Shown here: positions 1-9,365 of the stretch, piece after piece
Layout of the letters: every line of letters starts with the position of its first letter
How positions within the stretch are numbered: position 1 is the first letter of the stretch
Origin: Pseudomonadota bacterium
Lineage (GTDB): Bacteria > Pseudomonadota > Gammaproteobacteria > Steroidobacterales > Steroidobacteraceae
Assembly (NCBI GenBank): GCA_021787615.1
Contig: JAJYLP010000005.1
Location: forward strand, 19,760-83,759
Length of the DNA: 64,000 nt
Direction: 5' to 3'
Translations under genes and position numbers: made by a program
Notes under the pieces: generated by a model
Seen by the model: the letters and a program-made list of their open reading frames with translations, nothing else
What the model was told of the DNA's origin: nothing
The model's database searches: none

Positions 1-860
1 TCGTGCACGTACAGCCGCTTGAGCGCCGCGCACGTCTGGCCGGCATTGATGAAGCAACCCCAGAATAGCTTCTCGAGCAGAGGTTCGATGTTCGTTCCGG
101 GCAAGACGATGCCGGCGTCATTTCCTCCGAGCTCGAGCGTCACGCGCTTCAGGGAACGCGACGCGCTCTCCATGACCCTCTTCCCCGTGACAATCGATCC
201 GGTGAAGACGAGCTTGTCAACGCCCGGATAGCCCGTGAGCGACGCACCGACCTCCGCGCCTCCCGTCACCACGTTGATTACGCCAGGCGGCAGCACCGTG
301 TTCATCAACTCGACGAGCCGCAGAGTTGACAGCGGCGTGAAGGGCGAGGGCTTGATGACGACCGTGCATCCGACGCGGACCGCTGGCATGACATGCCACG
401 TAGCGATCAACAATGGCCAGTTCCAAGGCGTGACGGACCCCACCACACCGACGGGCTTGCGTCGGATCACGATGCGCGCAACGTCATCGTTCTGGATCGT
501 CTCGTCGGGTAGACTCAGCGACGCGGTCGCCCGCGTCCAAGCGCAGGCGCCCGCCACCTCGAAATTGGCGCCCGGCCCGCTCTGGGGCTTGCCCTGCTCG
601 AGCGTAATTAGCCTCGAGAGTTCCGCCTGATGCCGCTCAATGAGCTCGCCAATGTCCATGAGCTTCGCCGCGCGTTGCGCATCGGGCGTCGATGACCAGC
701 CCGGAAGCGCCTCGCGTGCCGCGCGCACCGCCTGATCTAGATGCTCGATCGTCGCCTCCGGACAGCGTCCGGCGATCGATTCGTCGAATGGATTGAGGAC
801 ATCGATCTGCCGCGTTGTGGTCACGGCCTTGCCACCGATGGTCAGCGCGAAGGATGACAT
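1..860 (-). CDS. Aldehyde dehydrogenase, partial (C-terminus beyond window)
   Basis: NAD(P)-dependent aldehyde dehydrogenase, read by translating the minus strand; it is absent from the ORF track because it runs off the left edge. About 286 residues are visible, starting MSSFALTIGG. The N-terminal NAD-binding domain is complete (VTPWNWPLL, ELGGND with the general-base Glu), and the catalytic Cys lies in NAGQTCAAL near the cut end. The class (PF00171) is certain; the substrate is not. Lying beside an AraC regulator, phenylacetate-CoA ligase and a distant amine dehydrogenase operon, it plausibly oxidises phenylacetaldehyde or a similar aldehyde to the acid, but that is inference. A decayed paralogue lies at 4100-5479. 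Confidence 0.9.
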   Translation of the reverse strand, partial: MSSFALTIGGKAVTTTRQIDVLNPFDESIAGRCPEATIEHLDQAVRAAREALPGWSSTPDAQRAAKLMDIGELIERHQAELSRLITLEQGKPQSGPGANFEVAGACAWTRATASLSLPDETIQNDDVARIVIRRKPVGVVGSVTPWNWPLLIATWHVMPAVRVGCTVVIKPSPFTPLSTLRLVELMNTVLPPGVINVVTGGAEVGASLTGYPGVDKLVFTGSIVTGKRVMESASRSLKRVTLELGGNDAGIVLPGTNIEPLLEKLFWGCFINAGQTCAALKRLYVH

Positions 861-1334
861 GAGATACGCTCCCGATAGCTTTGCCGGGGCGCCTCGCCCC
901 TGCTGCGGCGTGCGGCCACTGCGCCGCACGCATGGATTACGCCCGTCACTCGAAATCCTAGTCCCGATGGCAGGATCCCGCTTGCTTCACTTTGCCCCAA
1001 AATTGTCCCGACGTGCCATATCGCGCAATGCATCTGCACTGCCAGGCCTGTTCCTCTCATTTCCCCAGGCGCCGCCCCCGCTGGGCGCCGACTTTGCGTC
1101 GGACCACTCGGGCAGCCTGGTCGCGGCGGCGCGGGAGGGGCCGGTGGACGGCCGCCAGCCGGCACCGCTGTCGGGTCATCGTCGCACCGAGCGCCGCAAG
1201 AGTGACGCTCGCCAGCGCCTGCCGAGGATGCTGCCGATCGGCAAATCGTATTGACGGCGCTGCGGGCGGAGCGGACGATATCGGCGGGACGGCGCCCGGA
1301 AGAAGGCAGGCTTGACTTTCGTGAGGTACCCAGT
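861..1334. other. Non-coding gap with a perfect 9-bp hairpin
   Basis: No gene is supported here; the ORF-track lines are GC-rich overlaps without family resemblance. The stretch should hold the divergent promoters of the aldehyde dehydrogenase (minus) and the DUF6494 gene (plus). A perfect inverted repeat, GCGTGCGGC-CACTGC-GCCGCACGC, lies at 908-931, about 48 bases upstream of the aldehyde dehydrogenase start. It is not followed by a T run, so it is a possible regulator site or leader hairpin rather than a typical terminator. Confidence 0.5.
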
Positions 1335-1541
1335 ATGAACGAAGAAGCATTCAACCTGAGCGTGCGCAAGTTCCTCAAGACGTTCGGCCTCAATGGCCAG
1401 CACGAAATCGAACAGGCCGTGGCGAAGGCCCTCGCCAGGGGGGCAATTACGGGCAACGAGTCGTTCCCCGTCAAGGCGACCCTCGAGATCGCCGGCCTCG
1501 AACTCGACGTCGAGTTCAACGGGGAAATTATCCTCGCGTAG
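1335..1541 (+). CDS. DUF6494 family small protein
   Basis: A 68-residue protein beginning MNEEAFNLSVRKFLKTFG. I recognise it as the DUF6494 type: a short protein opening with MNEEAFN, an amphipathic helix, and a C-terminal beta segment ending in acidic residues. Its function is unknown. The ORF track starts at 1251, but the ATG at 1335 matches the family N-terminus and removes a 28-residue arginine-rich extension, so it is preferred. It has no signal peptide or membrane segment and is probably cytosolic. It stands alone between two minus-strand genes and converges on the AraC regulator, so its link to aromatic catabolism is unproven. Confidence 0.75.
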   Translation: MNEEAFNLSVRKFLKTFGLNGQHEIEQAVAKALARGAITGNESFPVKATLEIAGLELDVEFNGEIILA

Positions 1542-1587
1542 CGATGGGTCCTCTGCGTCCCGATCGACCGGCGCACACGCGTCGCAG

Positions 1588-2595
1588 TCAGCCGGCTGCT
1601 CCGTCAACCTGAAGCGCGCGGACAGGTTCAACGCGCACGCGCACCTCACCCGGTGTCATGCCGAATTCGGCGCGGAAACAGCGCGTCATGTGCGACAAAT
1701 CGTAAAAGCCCCACTCCAGAGCCACTTCGGTCAGCGACATCGTCAAGCACAGCCCCTCATGCAACGCGCGACGACACTCGTGGACACGAAGCTGGCGGAT
1801 ATAGCGGCCAAGGCTCAACGGCTCAGTCTCGAACAGCGCGTGTACACGCCGCGTACTCATGCCGAATGCGGCGGCGATCATCGTCGCGCTCAGTCGAGCA
1901 TTGCGCACGTGCCGCGCGACATACACCTTGATCTGCCCGATCAGCTGTTGCGCAGATGGCCGGCGCGCGCGGCCCCGCACGCTGAGCACCGCGCCAAGCA
2001 GATCGAGAACGTTGGCTTCGACCCGCGCGATCATCGGTTCGGACAGCCGCTGCATCTTTGATGCAACCTGCGTTACGAAGCCGCTGAGCAATCCACAGTC
2101 CGCATCCTCCGCCCCCATACGCACCCCGATGAACCGATCGGGATCGGGAGTCAGCCGCCGCATCGTCTCCGCGGACAGGGCCAGCACCGGCATTTCGTAG
2201 TCGCCGACAAATTCCAGCCGATAAGGCTCTGCGACCGAACACACCACGAAGTCTCCCGGCCGCAGGCGCACCTCGCGGTTGCGCTGCGACCACGACGCCT
2301 CCCCCTTGGTCTGAAACTTGATCAGGTACGCCGCTTCACTCAAGCGGCCGATATCCTCGGGCCGCCGGCGCACAACGCAGGCCGCGGTCGCCACCTTGGC
2401 GAGGCGCACGCTACCCAGAACCGAGGCCTCGACCAGCCCCTGGAACGGCTGCCACGACGGGTAGCGCGGCAGCACCTGCGTGGGACAGAAGAGCCGCTCG
2501 ATGGTCGCCTGGAAGAACCCGAAGCGCTCCCGCAGCGGTTGTGCGGCGATGAGGTATGACTCGTACACGGCAGGAACCATTGGACGGAGATACAT
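1588..2595 (-). CDS. AraC family transcriptional regulator
   Basis: A 335-residue regulator. The N-terminal part (about 50-210) looks like the AraC-binding-like/cupin effector domain (LRPGDFVV). The C-terminal part (about 230-330) is the double helix-turn-helix of the AraC/XylS family, ending with the signature GFYDLSHMTRCFRAEFGMTP. Overall size and layout match FeaR-type activators of phenylacetaldehyde dehydrogenase genes. The next-but-one minus-strand gene is an aldehyde dehydrogenase, so it may control aldehyde oxidation or the adjoining paaK; that role is inferred from position only. The ATG at 2595 is preceded by a G-rich ribosome binding site. Confidence 0.88.
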   Translation of the reverse strand: MYLRPMVPAVYESYLIAAQPLRERFGFFQATIERLFCPTQVLPRYPSWQPFQGLVEASVLGSVRLAKVATAACVVRRRPEDIGRLSEAAYLIKFQTKGEASWSQRNREVRLRPGDFVVCSVAEPYRLEFVGDYEMPVLALSAETMRRLTPDPDRFIGVRMGAEDADCGLLSGFVTQVASKMQRLSEPMIARVEANVLDLLGAVLSVRGRARRPSAQQLIGQIKVYVARHVRNARLSATMIAAAFGMSTRRVHALFETEPLSLGRYIRQLRVHECRRALHEGLCLTMSLTEVALEWGFYDLSHMTRCFRAEFGMTPGEVRVRVEPVRALQVDGAAG

Positions 2596-2701
2596 CGTAC
2601 CCCCTTGCCGCCGACTTGTCCGCCGCCTCGGACATGGCCGCCCCCGCGGTGCCCAACACCCCCACTCAGCGCGCCTTGGCGCACCCCGGCCCGCCTCCTC
2701 A

Positions 2702-4003
2702 TCACAGCCCCCTCTTGTCCGACAGCCGCTTCGCCTTGCCCGACGAGCGCTCGATCGTGCCCGGATGGTGCACTTCCACGCTGACGCTGACGCCGATGTA
2801 GGACTTCACGGATTGCGCCAGCCGGGTGGCTGCATCGCATCGCGCGGCTTCACTGTCATGTTCGGCGCCGAGTGCTTCCACATGCACCGTCAGGGCATCG
2901 AGATGTCTCTCGCGCGTGAGTTCGAGCAGATAGTGCGGTGCCAGTGCGTCGATGCGCAGCACCAGTTCCTCGATCTGGGATGGGAACACATTGACCCCGC
3001 GGATGATCATCATGTCATCGCTGCGACCCGAGATCTTCGCCATCCGCCGCATCGAGCGCGCGGTCGGCGGCAGAAGCCGCGTCAGATCCCGGGTGCGGTA
3101 GCGGATGACGGGGAGGGCCTCCTTGGTGAGCGAGGTGAACACCAGCTCGCCTTCCTGCCCATCGGGCAGCACCGCTCCGGTTTGAGGGTCGATGATTTCC
3201 GGATAAAAATGATCCTCCCAGATCACCGGTCCGTCCTTCGTCTCCACACACTCGCTTGCCACCCCCGGACCGAGGACCTCCGACAGGCCGTAGATGTCGA
3301 GGGCATCGAGCTCCAGGCGCGACTCCAGTTCCTTGCGCATGCCCTCCGTCCAGGGCTCGGCGCCGAAGATACCGATGTTGAGCGAACTGTCGCGCGGGTC
3401 CAATCCCTGACGGGTGAATTCCTCGGCGATATTGAGCGCATACGAGGGAGTCACCATGATGATGTCTGGACGAAAATCGCGGATCAGCTGCACCTGACGC
3501 TCCGTATTTCCGCCGGACATCGGGATGACTGAGCAACCGAGTCTCTCGGCCCCGTAATGCGCCCCCAGCCCTCCGGTGAACAAGCCGTATCCGTAGGCGA
3601 TGTGTACGAGGTGCCCCGGTCGCCCTCCGGCGGCGCAAATCGACCTGGCGACCAGACTCGCCCACATGTCGATGTCGCGGGCGGTGTAGCCCACTACGGT
3701 AGGCTTGCCGGTGGTGCCGCTCGATGCGTGAATTCGCACGACCTGCTCGCGGGGCACCGCGAACAGTCCGAACGGGTAATTGGCACGAAAATCCTGCTTG
3801 GTGAGACAGGGGAATTTCGCCAGATCCTCGATCGTATGCAGATCGTCTGGATGCACCCCATGCGCCTCGAAGCTGCGACGGTAGTGCTCGACGTGCGCGT
3901 ATGCGTGGCGAACCGACCAGCGCAGCCGTTCAAGCTGGACATGACGCAGCTCGTCGGTGCTCACTCGCTCCAGGGATTCCTCTGTCACACGCCCTCCGAG
4001 CAT
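2702..4003 (-). CDS. paaK: Phenylacetate-CoA ligase
   Basis: An AMP-forming ligase of 433 residues, the usual PaaK length, converting phenylacetate, ATP and CoA to phenylacetyl-CoA. The adenylate-forming P-loop is clear (HASSGTTGKPTVVGYTARD), followed by YGLSEV, the RYRTRDL hinge region and the C-terminal DMMIIRGVNVFPSQIE motif typical of PaaK. Its product is the substrate of PadBCD downstream, so it is the entry enzyme of the anaerobic phenylacetate route here. An aerobic Paa epoxidase pathway is not in the window. No copy of the 20-bp operator-like site was found upstream, so its control may differ from the other anaerobic genes. The start is the ATG at 4003; a GTG 15 bases further in is an alternative. 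Confidence 0.92.
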   Translation of the reverse strand: MLGGRVTEESLERVSTDELRHVQLERLRWSVRHAYAHVEHYRRSFEAHGVHPDDLHTIEDLAKFPCLTKQDFRANYPFGLFAVPREQVVRIHASSGTTGKPTVVGYTARDIDMWASLVARSICAAGGRPGHLVHIAYGYGLFTGGLGAHYGAERLGCSVIPMSGGNTERQVQLIRDFRPDIIMVTPSYALNIAEEFTRQGLDPRDSSLNIGIFGAEPWTEGMRKELESRLELDALDIYGLSEVLGPGVASECVETKDGPVIWEDHFYPEIIDPQTGAVLPDGQEGELVFTSLTKEALPVIRYRTRDLTRLLPPTARSMRRMAKISGRSDDMMIIRGVNVFPSQIEELVLRIDALAPHYLLELTRERHLDALTVHVEALGAEHDSEAARCDAATRLAQSVKSYIGVSVSVEVHHPGTIERSSGKAKRLSDKRGL

Positions 4004-4099
4004 CGGAATGACTCTTTCACCGCGGTCACCGGAATCGGCAATTGATATCGATACCCGCGGGCGTTGCCGCTGACCGTGAAGCCGAATCCTGCAATGTCG

Positions 4100-5479
4100 G
4101 TCGGCACCCGCCGATGGTACCAGCCCGCCAAGCGCTCATCGAGAACACCCCCATGACCGTGGTCGGCCGCGGCATGAGCTGGCCTGGGGGAAAGTATCCG
4201 CAGCACGCGCCCTCCGATGCACGCGAGTACCACAACCGCCGCCGCTGCGAGGGACACGCGCGGCGAGCCCATAGCCACTGGCGTTCGCCAGCAGAACCGG
4301 CTCGTCGAGTGCACCGCAGCGCACGATGGGCGGCCTCAGAGCAAACGGCATCTCGTCCATCGGCCGGACGCCATCGCTCACGGCATCGACCAGTGTGATG
4401 CAATAGAGAAATCCGCGGCCCTTCGAGCGCTCGCCGCCGTGGCACAGCTTGCCGCCCTGCCGTTTGGCATTCTCGACCAGCTCGCTCACCGTCTCGAGCT
4501 GAGGCTCATTCTGCCAAGGCCCGAGCCGGGCCTCCTCCGGCATGCCCGCACCCGTCGGCACCGCCCGGGCATGCTCGTGCAATACCGCGCAATACCGCTC
4601 ATGCAAGCTCTCATGCACGGATAGTCGCTGCAATGCGGCGCTGTTCCGTCCCGAGTTGATGCAAGCGTGCCGGAACACTCGCTCGACGGTCTGCCCGACA
4701 TCGGCATCCGCCAACGCGATGCCGGGATCGTTCCCGCCGAACTCCAAAGTGAATTGTTTCAAAGTGGACACAGCGCTCGCCATCACCTTCCGCCCAGCAG
4801 CGGCCGACCCGGCGGAAACCACCTGGCCGCTGTGGGGATGACGGCTGAGCTGCGCCCCCAGCGCATCATCACCCGCCACGGCATTCAAGAGGCACGGGTG
4901 CAGCGCCTCCTGCAACCGCTCAACCCTGGGCAACGTGCCGGGCGTAGTGACCGGAGAGGGCGTCATGGCCACCGTATTGCCGATGCACAGCACCGGCCCG
5001 ATGTGCCGGGCAATCAGCAACGGCCGTTTCCACGGGACCATCGAGCCCAGGACACCGATCGGCTCACGGTACCGCTCAATGCGCCCATCGGGAGAGGCAT
5101 CGATGACCTTGGGTGGCAAATCGAGCGACGCAGCGCAGAGCGCCCTGGCGACGCACGCGGCCAGCTCGAATTCCCATCCCAACCCCGTCAGCGGCTTGCG
5201 CTCCTCCCGGGTCACGAACGCGGCGGGCTCGCGTGCATCTTCGCTCAGAATGCGGGCGATCCCCTCGCAAGCCGCGCGGCGCTCGGCGCGGCTGCGGGCC
5301 GCAAAGGGGGGCTGGGTCGCAGCGGCGGCGCCGACGACGTTCTCCAGGCGCGATGCAGTACTCGTGGGACTTCCCCCGACGAGCGGCCCGTCGGCGGGAT
5401 TGAGGATGTCGCCGCGCACAGGTGCTGCAATCTGCCGGTCACCGATCGTCATTGTGTACAGCCGTGCCGCGGCGCCCAT
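4100..5479 (-). pseudogene. Decayed aldehyde dehydrogenase
   Basis: A paralogue of the enzyme at 1-860 that looks dead. The reading frame from MGAAARLYTMTIGDR is open, but the catalytic stretch expected as GQTCAA reads SGRNSAAL, so the nucleophilic Cys is replaced by Ser. Other conserved positions are also altered (MVPWKRPLL for TPWNWPLL, TREERKPLTG for TLEQGKPQSG). The C-terminus is scrambled: after YGLAAR the frame becomes low-complexity, while family-like pieces (GGVLDERLAG) appear in another frame around 4110-4160, showing a frameshift. The track's longer N-terminus (to 5854) has no family similarity. A non-catalytic paralogue is possible, but the frameshift argues for decay. Confidence 0.75.
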
Positions 5480-5996
5480 GGTCAGACCCCTCCCCTTACC
5501 ATGGCGCTGGATTATCGCCTCGGCACTGGAGCGAGTCTTGGAAGATCCCGCAACGGCCTTGTACAGGAGTGCACGAGAGACTGCCTGCTGACTTGCGGCA
5601 CCGCGGGCTCTGCAGTATGACAATTGTCGTCTTTTCAGTTGACGCCGTTTATGTAACCGGTTTTCTTGTGTCATCTCACTTCCTGATCCGGGCGACGGAC
5701 TTGCCGAGGCCGTCCCGCAACGAAGTACGCAAACCGCACTTGAACATGAGAAGCTCGCAAGTCGGGCAGATCCACACGGAAGCGGTCGTGCCGCTGCCCC
5801 ATGGCACATGAACCGCCGGCGATCGGTATCGCGTCTCACTTCGAACGGGGGCACCGCAGCCGCTCCCGGAATCGCTTGCGCCAGCCTATTGTGGTATTAT
5901 AATACCAGAATGCGTTGATTGTGCGGCGCAGCACCTGCCTGGGGCATGCAGGCCGGGCGGCGCGCGGCGCAAAGCGCGAGCCCAAGGGCAGCAACG
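5480..5996. other. Intergenic region upstream of padE
   Basis: This 517-bp stretch between the decayed aldehyde dehydrogenase and padE shows no supported gene. Its only clear feature is the operator-like palindrome at 5886-5905, about 90 bases before the padE start codon. Dispersed coding-like fragments near the left end may be remnants of the decayed gene's upstream region. Confidence 0.5.
5886..5905. promoter_or_regulatory. Operator-like palindrome, site 1 (padE)
   Basis: CTATTGTGGTATTATAATAC matches the idealised 20-bp palindrome GTATTATGGTACCATAATAC at 16 of 20 positions. Its right part contains the perfect 14-bp palindrome GGTATTATAATACC. It lies about 90 bases upstream of padE. See the finding on the shared operator. 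Confidence 0.7.
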
Positions 5997-6569
5997 ATGT
6001 ACGAAATCCGATTTCACGGCCGCGGCGGACAGGGCACCGTCCTCGCGGCCACGATCCTTGCCGCCGCGATCATCGATGAGGGGAAATTTTCGATCGCCAT
6101 TCCGTCCTTCGGCTTCGAGCGGCGCGGTGCGCCGGTGGCGGCCTACCTGCGCATGGACACGCGCGAGATCCGCCGCATGACAAATATCTATCATCCCGAC
6201 TGCGTCATCTGCATCGATCCGGCGGTGTCCCGGACCGTCGACATTTTCGGGGGGCTCAGCCCCTCGGCCACTCTGGTGCAGACCACGGACAAGCCGCTCG
6301 GCGCGCTCGATCTGCCGGCCGCCGTGACCACCGTGGGGCTATGCGACGCGGTTGCGATCGCCCTGAAGATCTTCGGACGTGCGATCACGAACACAATCAT
6401 GCTCGGCGCATTTGCGCGCACCACGGGACAGGTGTCGCTCGCGGCCCTCGAGAGGGCGCTGCTCGGGTCGGAGTTCCGTGACGCCGGCCTTGAGCAGAAC
6501 ATGCGCGCACTGCGATGCGGCTACGACCAAACCGCCGTCCATCATGTGCAACGCGAGGCCGCCGCGTGA
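5997..6569 (+). CDS. padE: Phenylglyoxylate:acceptor oxidoreductase, gamma subunit
   Basis: A 190-residue gamma subunit of the 2-oxoacid:acceptor oxidoreductase family (POR gamma), with the N-terminal GRGGQGTVLAATIL signature and FERRGAPVAAYLRM. With PadF, PadG, PadH and PadI it would form the enzyme that oxidatively decarboxylates phenylglyoxylate to benzoyl-CoA using NAD. The order gamma, delta, alpha, FAD subunit, beta is the same as in padEFGHI of Azoarcus evansii, which drives the assignment. The ATG at 5997 is preferred over upstream in-frame ATGs because it gives the family N-terminus (MYEIRFHGRG). It is the first gene of the operon, with an operator-like palindrome about 90 bases upstream. 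Confidence 0.9.
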   Translation: MYEIRFHGRGGQGTVLAATILAAAIIDEGKFSIAIPSFGFERRGAPVAAYLRMDTREIRRMTNIYHPDCVICIDPAVSRTVDIFGGLSPSATLVQTTDKPLGALDLPAAVTTVGLCDAVAIALKIFGRAITNTIMLGAFARTTGQVSLAALERALLGSEFRDAGLEQNMRALRCGYDQTAVHHVQREAAA

Positions 6570-6856
6570 TCCGCCAGTCGCGCCCATTCTTCGATGCGCG
6601 ACAGATCCCGGACGATCTGTGCCCGATCGCAACGCGGCCGAACCCGATGCTGCCGGGCGACTGGCGCAACCTGCGGCCGGTCGTCGACCGCACCAAGTGC
6701 GTCAAGTGCGCCGTTTGCTGGCTCTATTGTCCGGTGCAATGCGTAATCGAAAAGCCGGCGTGGTTCGACATCGACCTTGCGGCCTGCAAGGGGTGCGGCA
6801 TCTGCGCCCACGAGTGCCCGCATCATGCGATCACGATGGTCGAGGAGGGAGGCTGA
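6566..6856 (+). CDS. padF: Phenylglyoxylate:acceptor oxidoreductase, delta (ferredoxin-like) subunit
   Basis: A 96-residue 2x[4Fe-4S] subunit. Two cluster motifs are visible, CVKCAVCWLYCPVQC and CKGCGICAHECP. The start is the GTG at 6566, overlapping the padE stop as GTGA, which indicates translational coupling; the ORF-track start at 6515 lies inside padE. It would carry electrons between the thiamine diphosphate centre and the flavin subunit. The 1-base TGATG junction with padG supports a tightly coupled operon. Confidence 0.88.
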   Translation: MIRQSRPFFDARQIPDDLCPIATRPNPMLPGDWRNLRPVVDRTKCVKCAVCWLYCPVQCVIEKPAWFDIDLAACKGCGICAHECPHHAITMVEEGG

Positions 6857-8082
6857 TGGCCGCGGTCGCACCCGTACCAAGCGGTCGACTGCTTGCTTGT
6901 GACGGCAACGAGGCGGCAGCGTTGGCGGTCGCGCTCGCGCGCGTAGACATGGTGGCCGTGTATCCGATCACCCCGCAGTCCTCGCTGGTCGAGTATCTGG
7001 CGAAATTCATCGCCGACGGCCGACTGCAGGCCGAGCTCGTGGACGCCGAGGGCGAGCACAGCGTGTTGTCGGTCCTGCAGGGCGCGGCGCTCGCCGGCGC
7101 ACGCACCTTTACCGCCACCTCGGGTCCGGGGCTCGCCTTCATGTTCGAGCCGTACCTGCGCACGCCCGGACTGCGCCTGCCCATAGTGATGTCGATCGTC
7201 ACACGCGACACGCTGACGCCACAGTGCGTTTGGGGCGGACATCAGGATGCGATGTCGGTGCGCGAGGCGGGCTGGGTGCAGATGTACTGCGAGACTGTAC
7301 AGGAAGTACTCGATACGACAATCATCGCCTATCGTGTCGCCGAGCAGCGCGACGTCATGCTGCCGGTCAACGTCTGCCACGACGGCAACTATCTCTCCTA
7401 CGGCACGGCACGCATCGAGCTGCCTGAGCAGGACGCGGTCGATAGGTTTCTCGGTGCGCCTGATGTGAACTGGCACGCGGCGCTCGACCCTGACCGGCCG
7501 ATGGCGGTAGACCCCCTGACCGGCGGTCCGGGCGGCGCAGGACCGGCAACGTTCGTGCGCTACCGGCGCGGACAGTGCGCCGGCATGCATCGCGCGCTCG
7601 ATGCGATCCGCGACGCGCACAGGGAGTGGGGGCGCCTCACCGGGCGCAATCACGCACCTTTGATCGAGTGCTATCGGATGGAAGACGCAGATTTCGCGAT
7701 CGTGACGCTCGGATCGATGACGGGCGCGGCCAAGGACGCCGTTGATGAGGCGCGAGCAGCGCACCGACGCGTCGGCCTCGTCAAAGTGAAGACTTTCCGC
7801 CCCTTCCCGGCTACGGACGTCGCCGACGCGCTGCGGAAGCTTCGCGCCTTCGGCGTCGTCGACCGCTCCGTTGATTTTGCGTGGAATTGCGGGCCCTTGT
7901 ATCGAGAGGTAGTGACGGCATTGCAGGGGGGCACGCGCTCCCCGACGTCCCGATCGTTCATCGGAGGACTCGCAGGCGCCGACCTCACGGTCGAGCATTT
8001 CCAGGACGTCATCGAGACAGTCGGACAAATGCGAGACGTCGCAGGCCCGAGAGACACCGTATGGTTGGACGCACAGGAGTGA
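6856..8082 (+). CDS. padG: Phenylglyoxylate:acceptor oxidoreductase, alpha subunit
   Basis: A 408-residue alpha subunit of the 2-oxoacid:acceptor oxidoreductase family (POR_N plus the transketolase-like C-terminal domain). Visible hallmarks are VAVYPITPQSSLVEYL near the N-terminus, the TSGPGLAFMFE segment and the later AIVTLGSMTGAAKDAV segment. The true start is the ATG at 6856, overlapping the padF stop by one base (TGATG); the track's longer ORF from 6379 runs through the upstream genes and is not used. It binds the substrate side of the complex together with the PadI beta subunit. Confidence 0.9.
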   Translation: MAAVAPVPSGRLLACDGNEAAALAVALARVDMVAVYPITPQSSLVEYLAKFIADGRLQAELVDAEGEHSVLSVLQGAALAGARTFTATSGPGLAFMFEPYLRTPGLRLPIVMSIVTRDTLTPQCVWGGHQDAMSVREAGWVQMYCETVQEVLDTTIIAYRVAEQRDVMLPVNVCHDGNYLSYGTARIELPEQDAVDRFLGAPDVNWHAALDPDRPMAVDPLTGGPGGAGPATFVRYRRGQCAGMHRALDAIRDAHREWGRLTGRNHAPLIECYRMEDADFAIVTLGSMTGAAKDAVDEARAAHRRVGLVKVKTFRPFPATDVADALRKLRAFGVVDRSVDFAWNCGPLYREVVTALQGGTRSPTSRSFIGGLAGADLTVEHFQDVIETVGQMRDVAGPRDTVWLDAQE

Positions 8083-8101
8083 CGCCGGCGAGGCTACCGC
8101 G

Positions 8102-9355
8102 ATGGAACAGACCCATTACCTAATTGCGGGCGCAAGCCATGCGGCACTTGCGGCTCTGCACGCGATCCGCCTCGTTGACGCCGATGGCTCGCTGACCGTG
8201 ATCGGACGAGATCGGGAGCTGCCGTACTCTCCGACGGTGCTGCCACACGTCGTATCAGGGCGCTCAGACCCCAAATGCGTATTCCTGCGCGACCATGAGT
8301 ACTTTGCACGCGCGCGCGTCGCCTACCGCTGCGGACACGCGCTCGTGCGGATTGACCCGGCCAATCGGGTTGCGGACCTCGACGACGGCAGCCGGCTGCG
8401 CTTCGAAAAGCTCCTGCTCGCGACCGGCGCACGAGCGGTGATACCGCCGATTCCGGGGCTCGATGCAGTGCCGTACCACGTCCTGCGCACGCTCGAAGAC
8501 GCTCTGAGACTGCGGGCGCAGCTCCCGCAGACCCGCCGAGCCATCGTGCTGGGCGCGGGCCTGATCGGCATGCACGCGGCGGAAAATCTCTCAAGAGGGG
8601 GCGCACGCGTCACGATCATCGAACAGCAGGAACAGGTTCTGCCCGGTTATTTCGACATTGACGCCGCTCGGATCATTGCTCGTGCTTTCGAGCGCGCAGA
8701 CGTGACGATCCGCACCAGCGCGCGCGCCGTGGCGATCGAGGCCGCAGCGGAAGGTGTCGCGCTCAAACTCGCTGACGGCTCGACGGTATCGGGCGATCTG
8801 CTGCTGATCGGCGCCGGAGTCACCCCGGTGATCGACTTCCTCGCCGACTCGCGTATCCAGTGCGATCGCGGCATTGTGGTCGATGCGACGATGCAGACCA
8901 GCGCCGAGCGCATCTGGGCGGCGGGCGACGTCGCCCAGGCAGCAAGCTTTTACGGCGCACGCCCCGTTCTGAACGGCATCCTGCCGAATGCGGTCGAGCA
9001 GGGACGCATTGCCGGCATGGCCATGGCCGATGACCGAGCTCTCGAAGGCTTCCGCGGGGCCGTGCCGCTCAACACATACCGCTACTACGGACACCATGCG
9101 GTGTCGGTCGGAAGCGGCGCGGCACCACCCGGGGCCGAGGTCGTGGAATACAGCGATGCCGAGTCACAACGCTACCTCAAGATCATTCTCGACGAGGGAC
9201 GGCTGCACGGCATCTTCGCGATCAACACGCCCATCGATCCGGGGGTCATGTGGCAGCTGGTGCGGCGCCGCCTCGACCTGAGCGCGGTACGCGCTCGTTT
9301 TCTCGCCCAGCCGCGCGAGATGGGCCGCCTGTTGATGTCGAGCCTTTGGCGCTGA
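8102..9355 (+). CDS. padH: NADH:acceptor oxidoreductase subunit of phenylglyoxylate dehydrogenase
   Basis: A 417-residue FAD-dependent pyridine nucleotide oxidoreductase. It has an N-terminal Rossmann segment (LIAGASHAALAAL), a central second dinucleotide-binding motif (VLGAGLIGMHAAENL) and the FAD-contacting IWAAGDVAQA. It fits the epsilon subunit that passes electrons from the iron-sulfur clusters to NAD, which makes the phenylglyoxylate step NADH-yielding. It sits 19 bases after padG and directly before padI, as in Azoarcus. The N-terminal motif GASHAA is a variant of the classical GxGxxG/A. Confidence 0.88.
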   Translation: MEQTHYLIAGASHAALAALHAIRLVDADGSLTVIGRDRELPYSPTVLPHVVSGRSDPKCVFLRDHEYFARARVAYRCGHALVRIDPANRVADLDDGSRLRFEKLLLATGARAVIPPIPGLDAVPYHVLRTLEDALRLRAQLPQTRRAIVLGAGLIGMHAAENLSRGGARVTIIEQQEQVLPGYFDIDAARIIARAFERADVTIRTSARAVAIEAAAEGVALKLADGSTVSGDLLLIGAGVTPVIDFLADSRIQCDRGIVVDATMQTSAERIWAAGDVAQAASFYGARPVLNGILPNAVEQGRIAGMAMADDRALEGFRGAVPLNTYRYYGHHAVSVGSGAAPPGAEVVEYSDAESQRYLKIILDEGRLHGIFAINTPIDPGVMWQLVRRRLDLSAVRARFLAQPREMGRLLMSSLWR

Positions 9356-9365
9356 GGTGCACGCG

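Noticed and set aside
6823-8028. 401-residue minus-strand ORF
   Set aside because: Antisense to padG; low-complexity composition.
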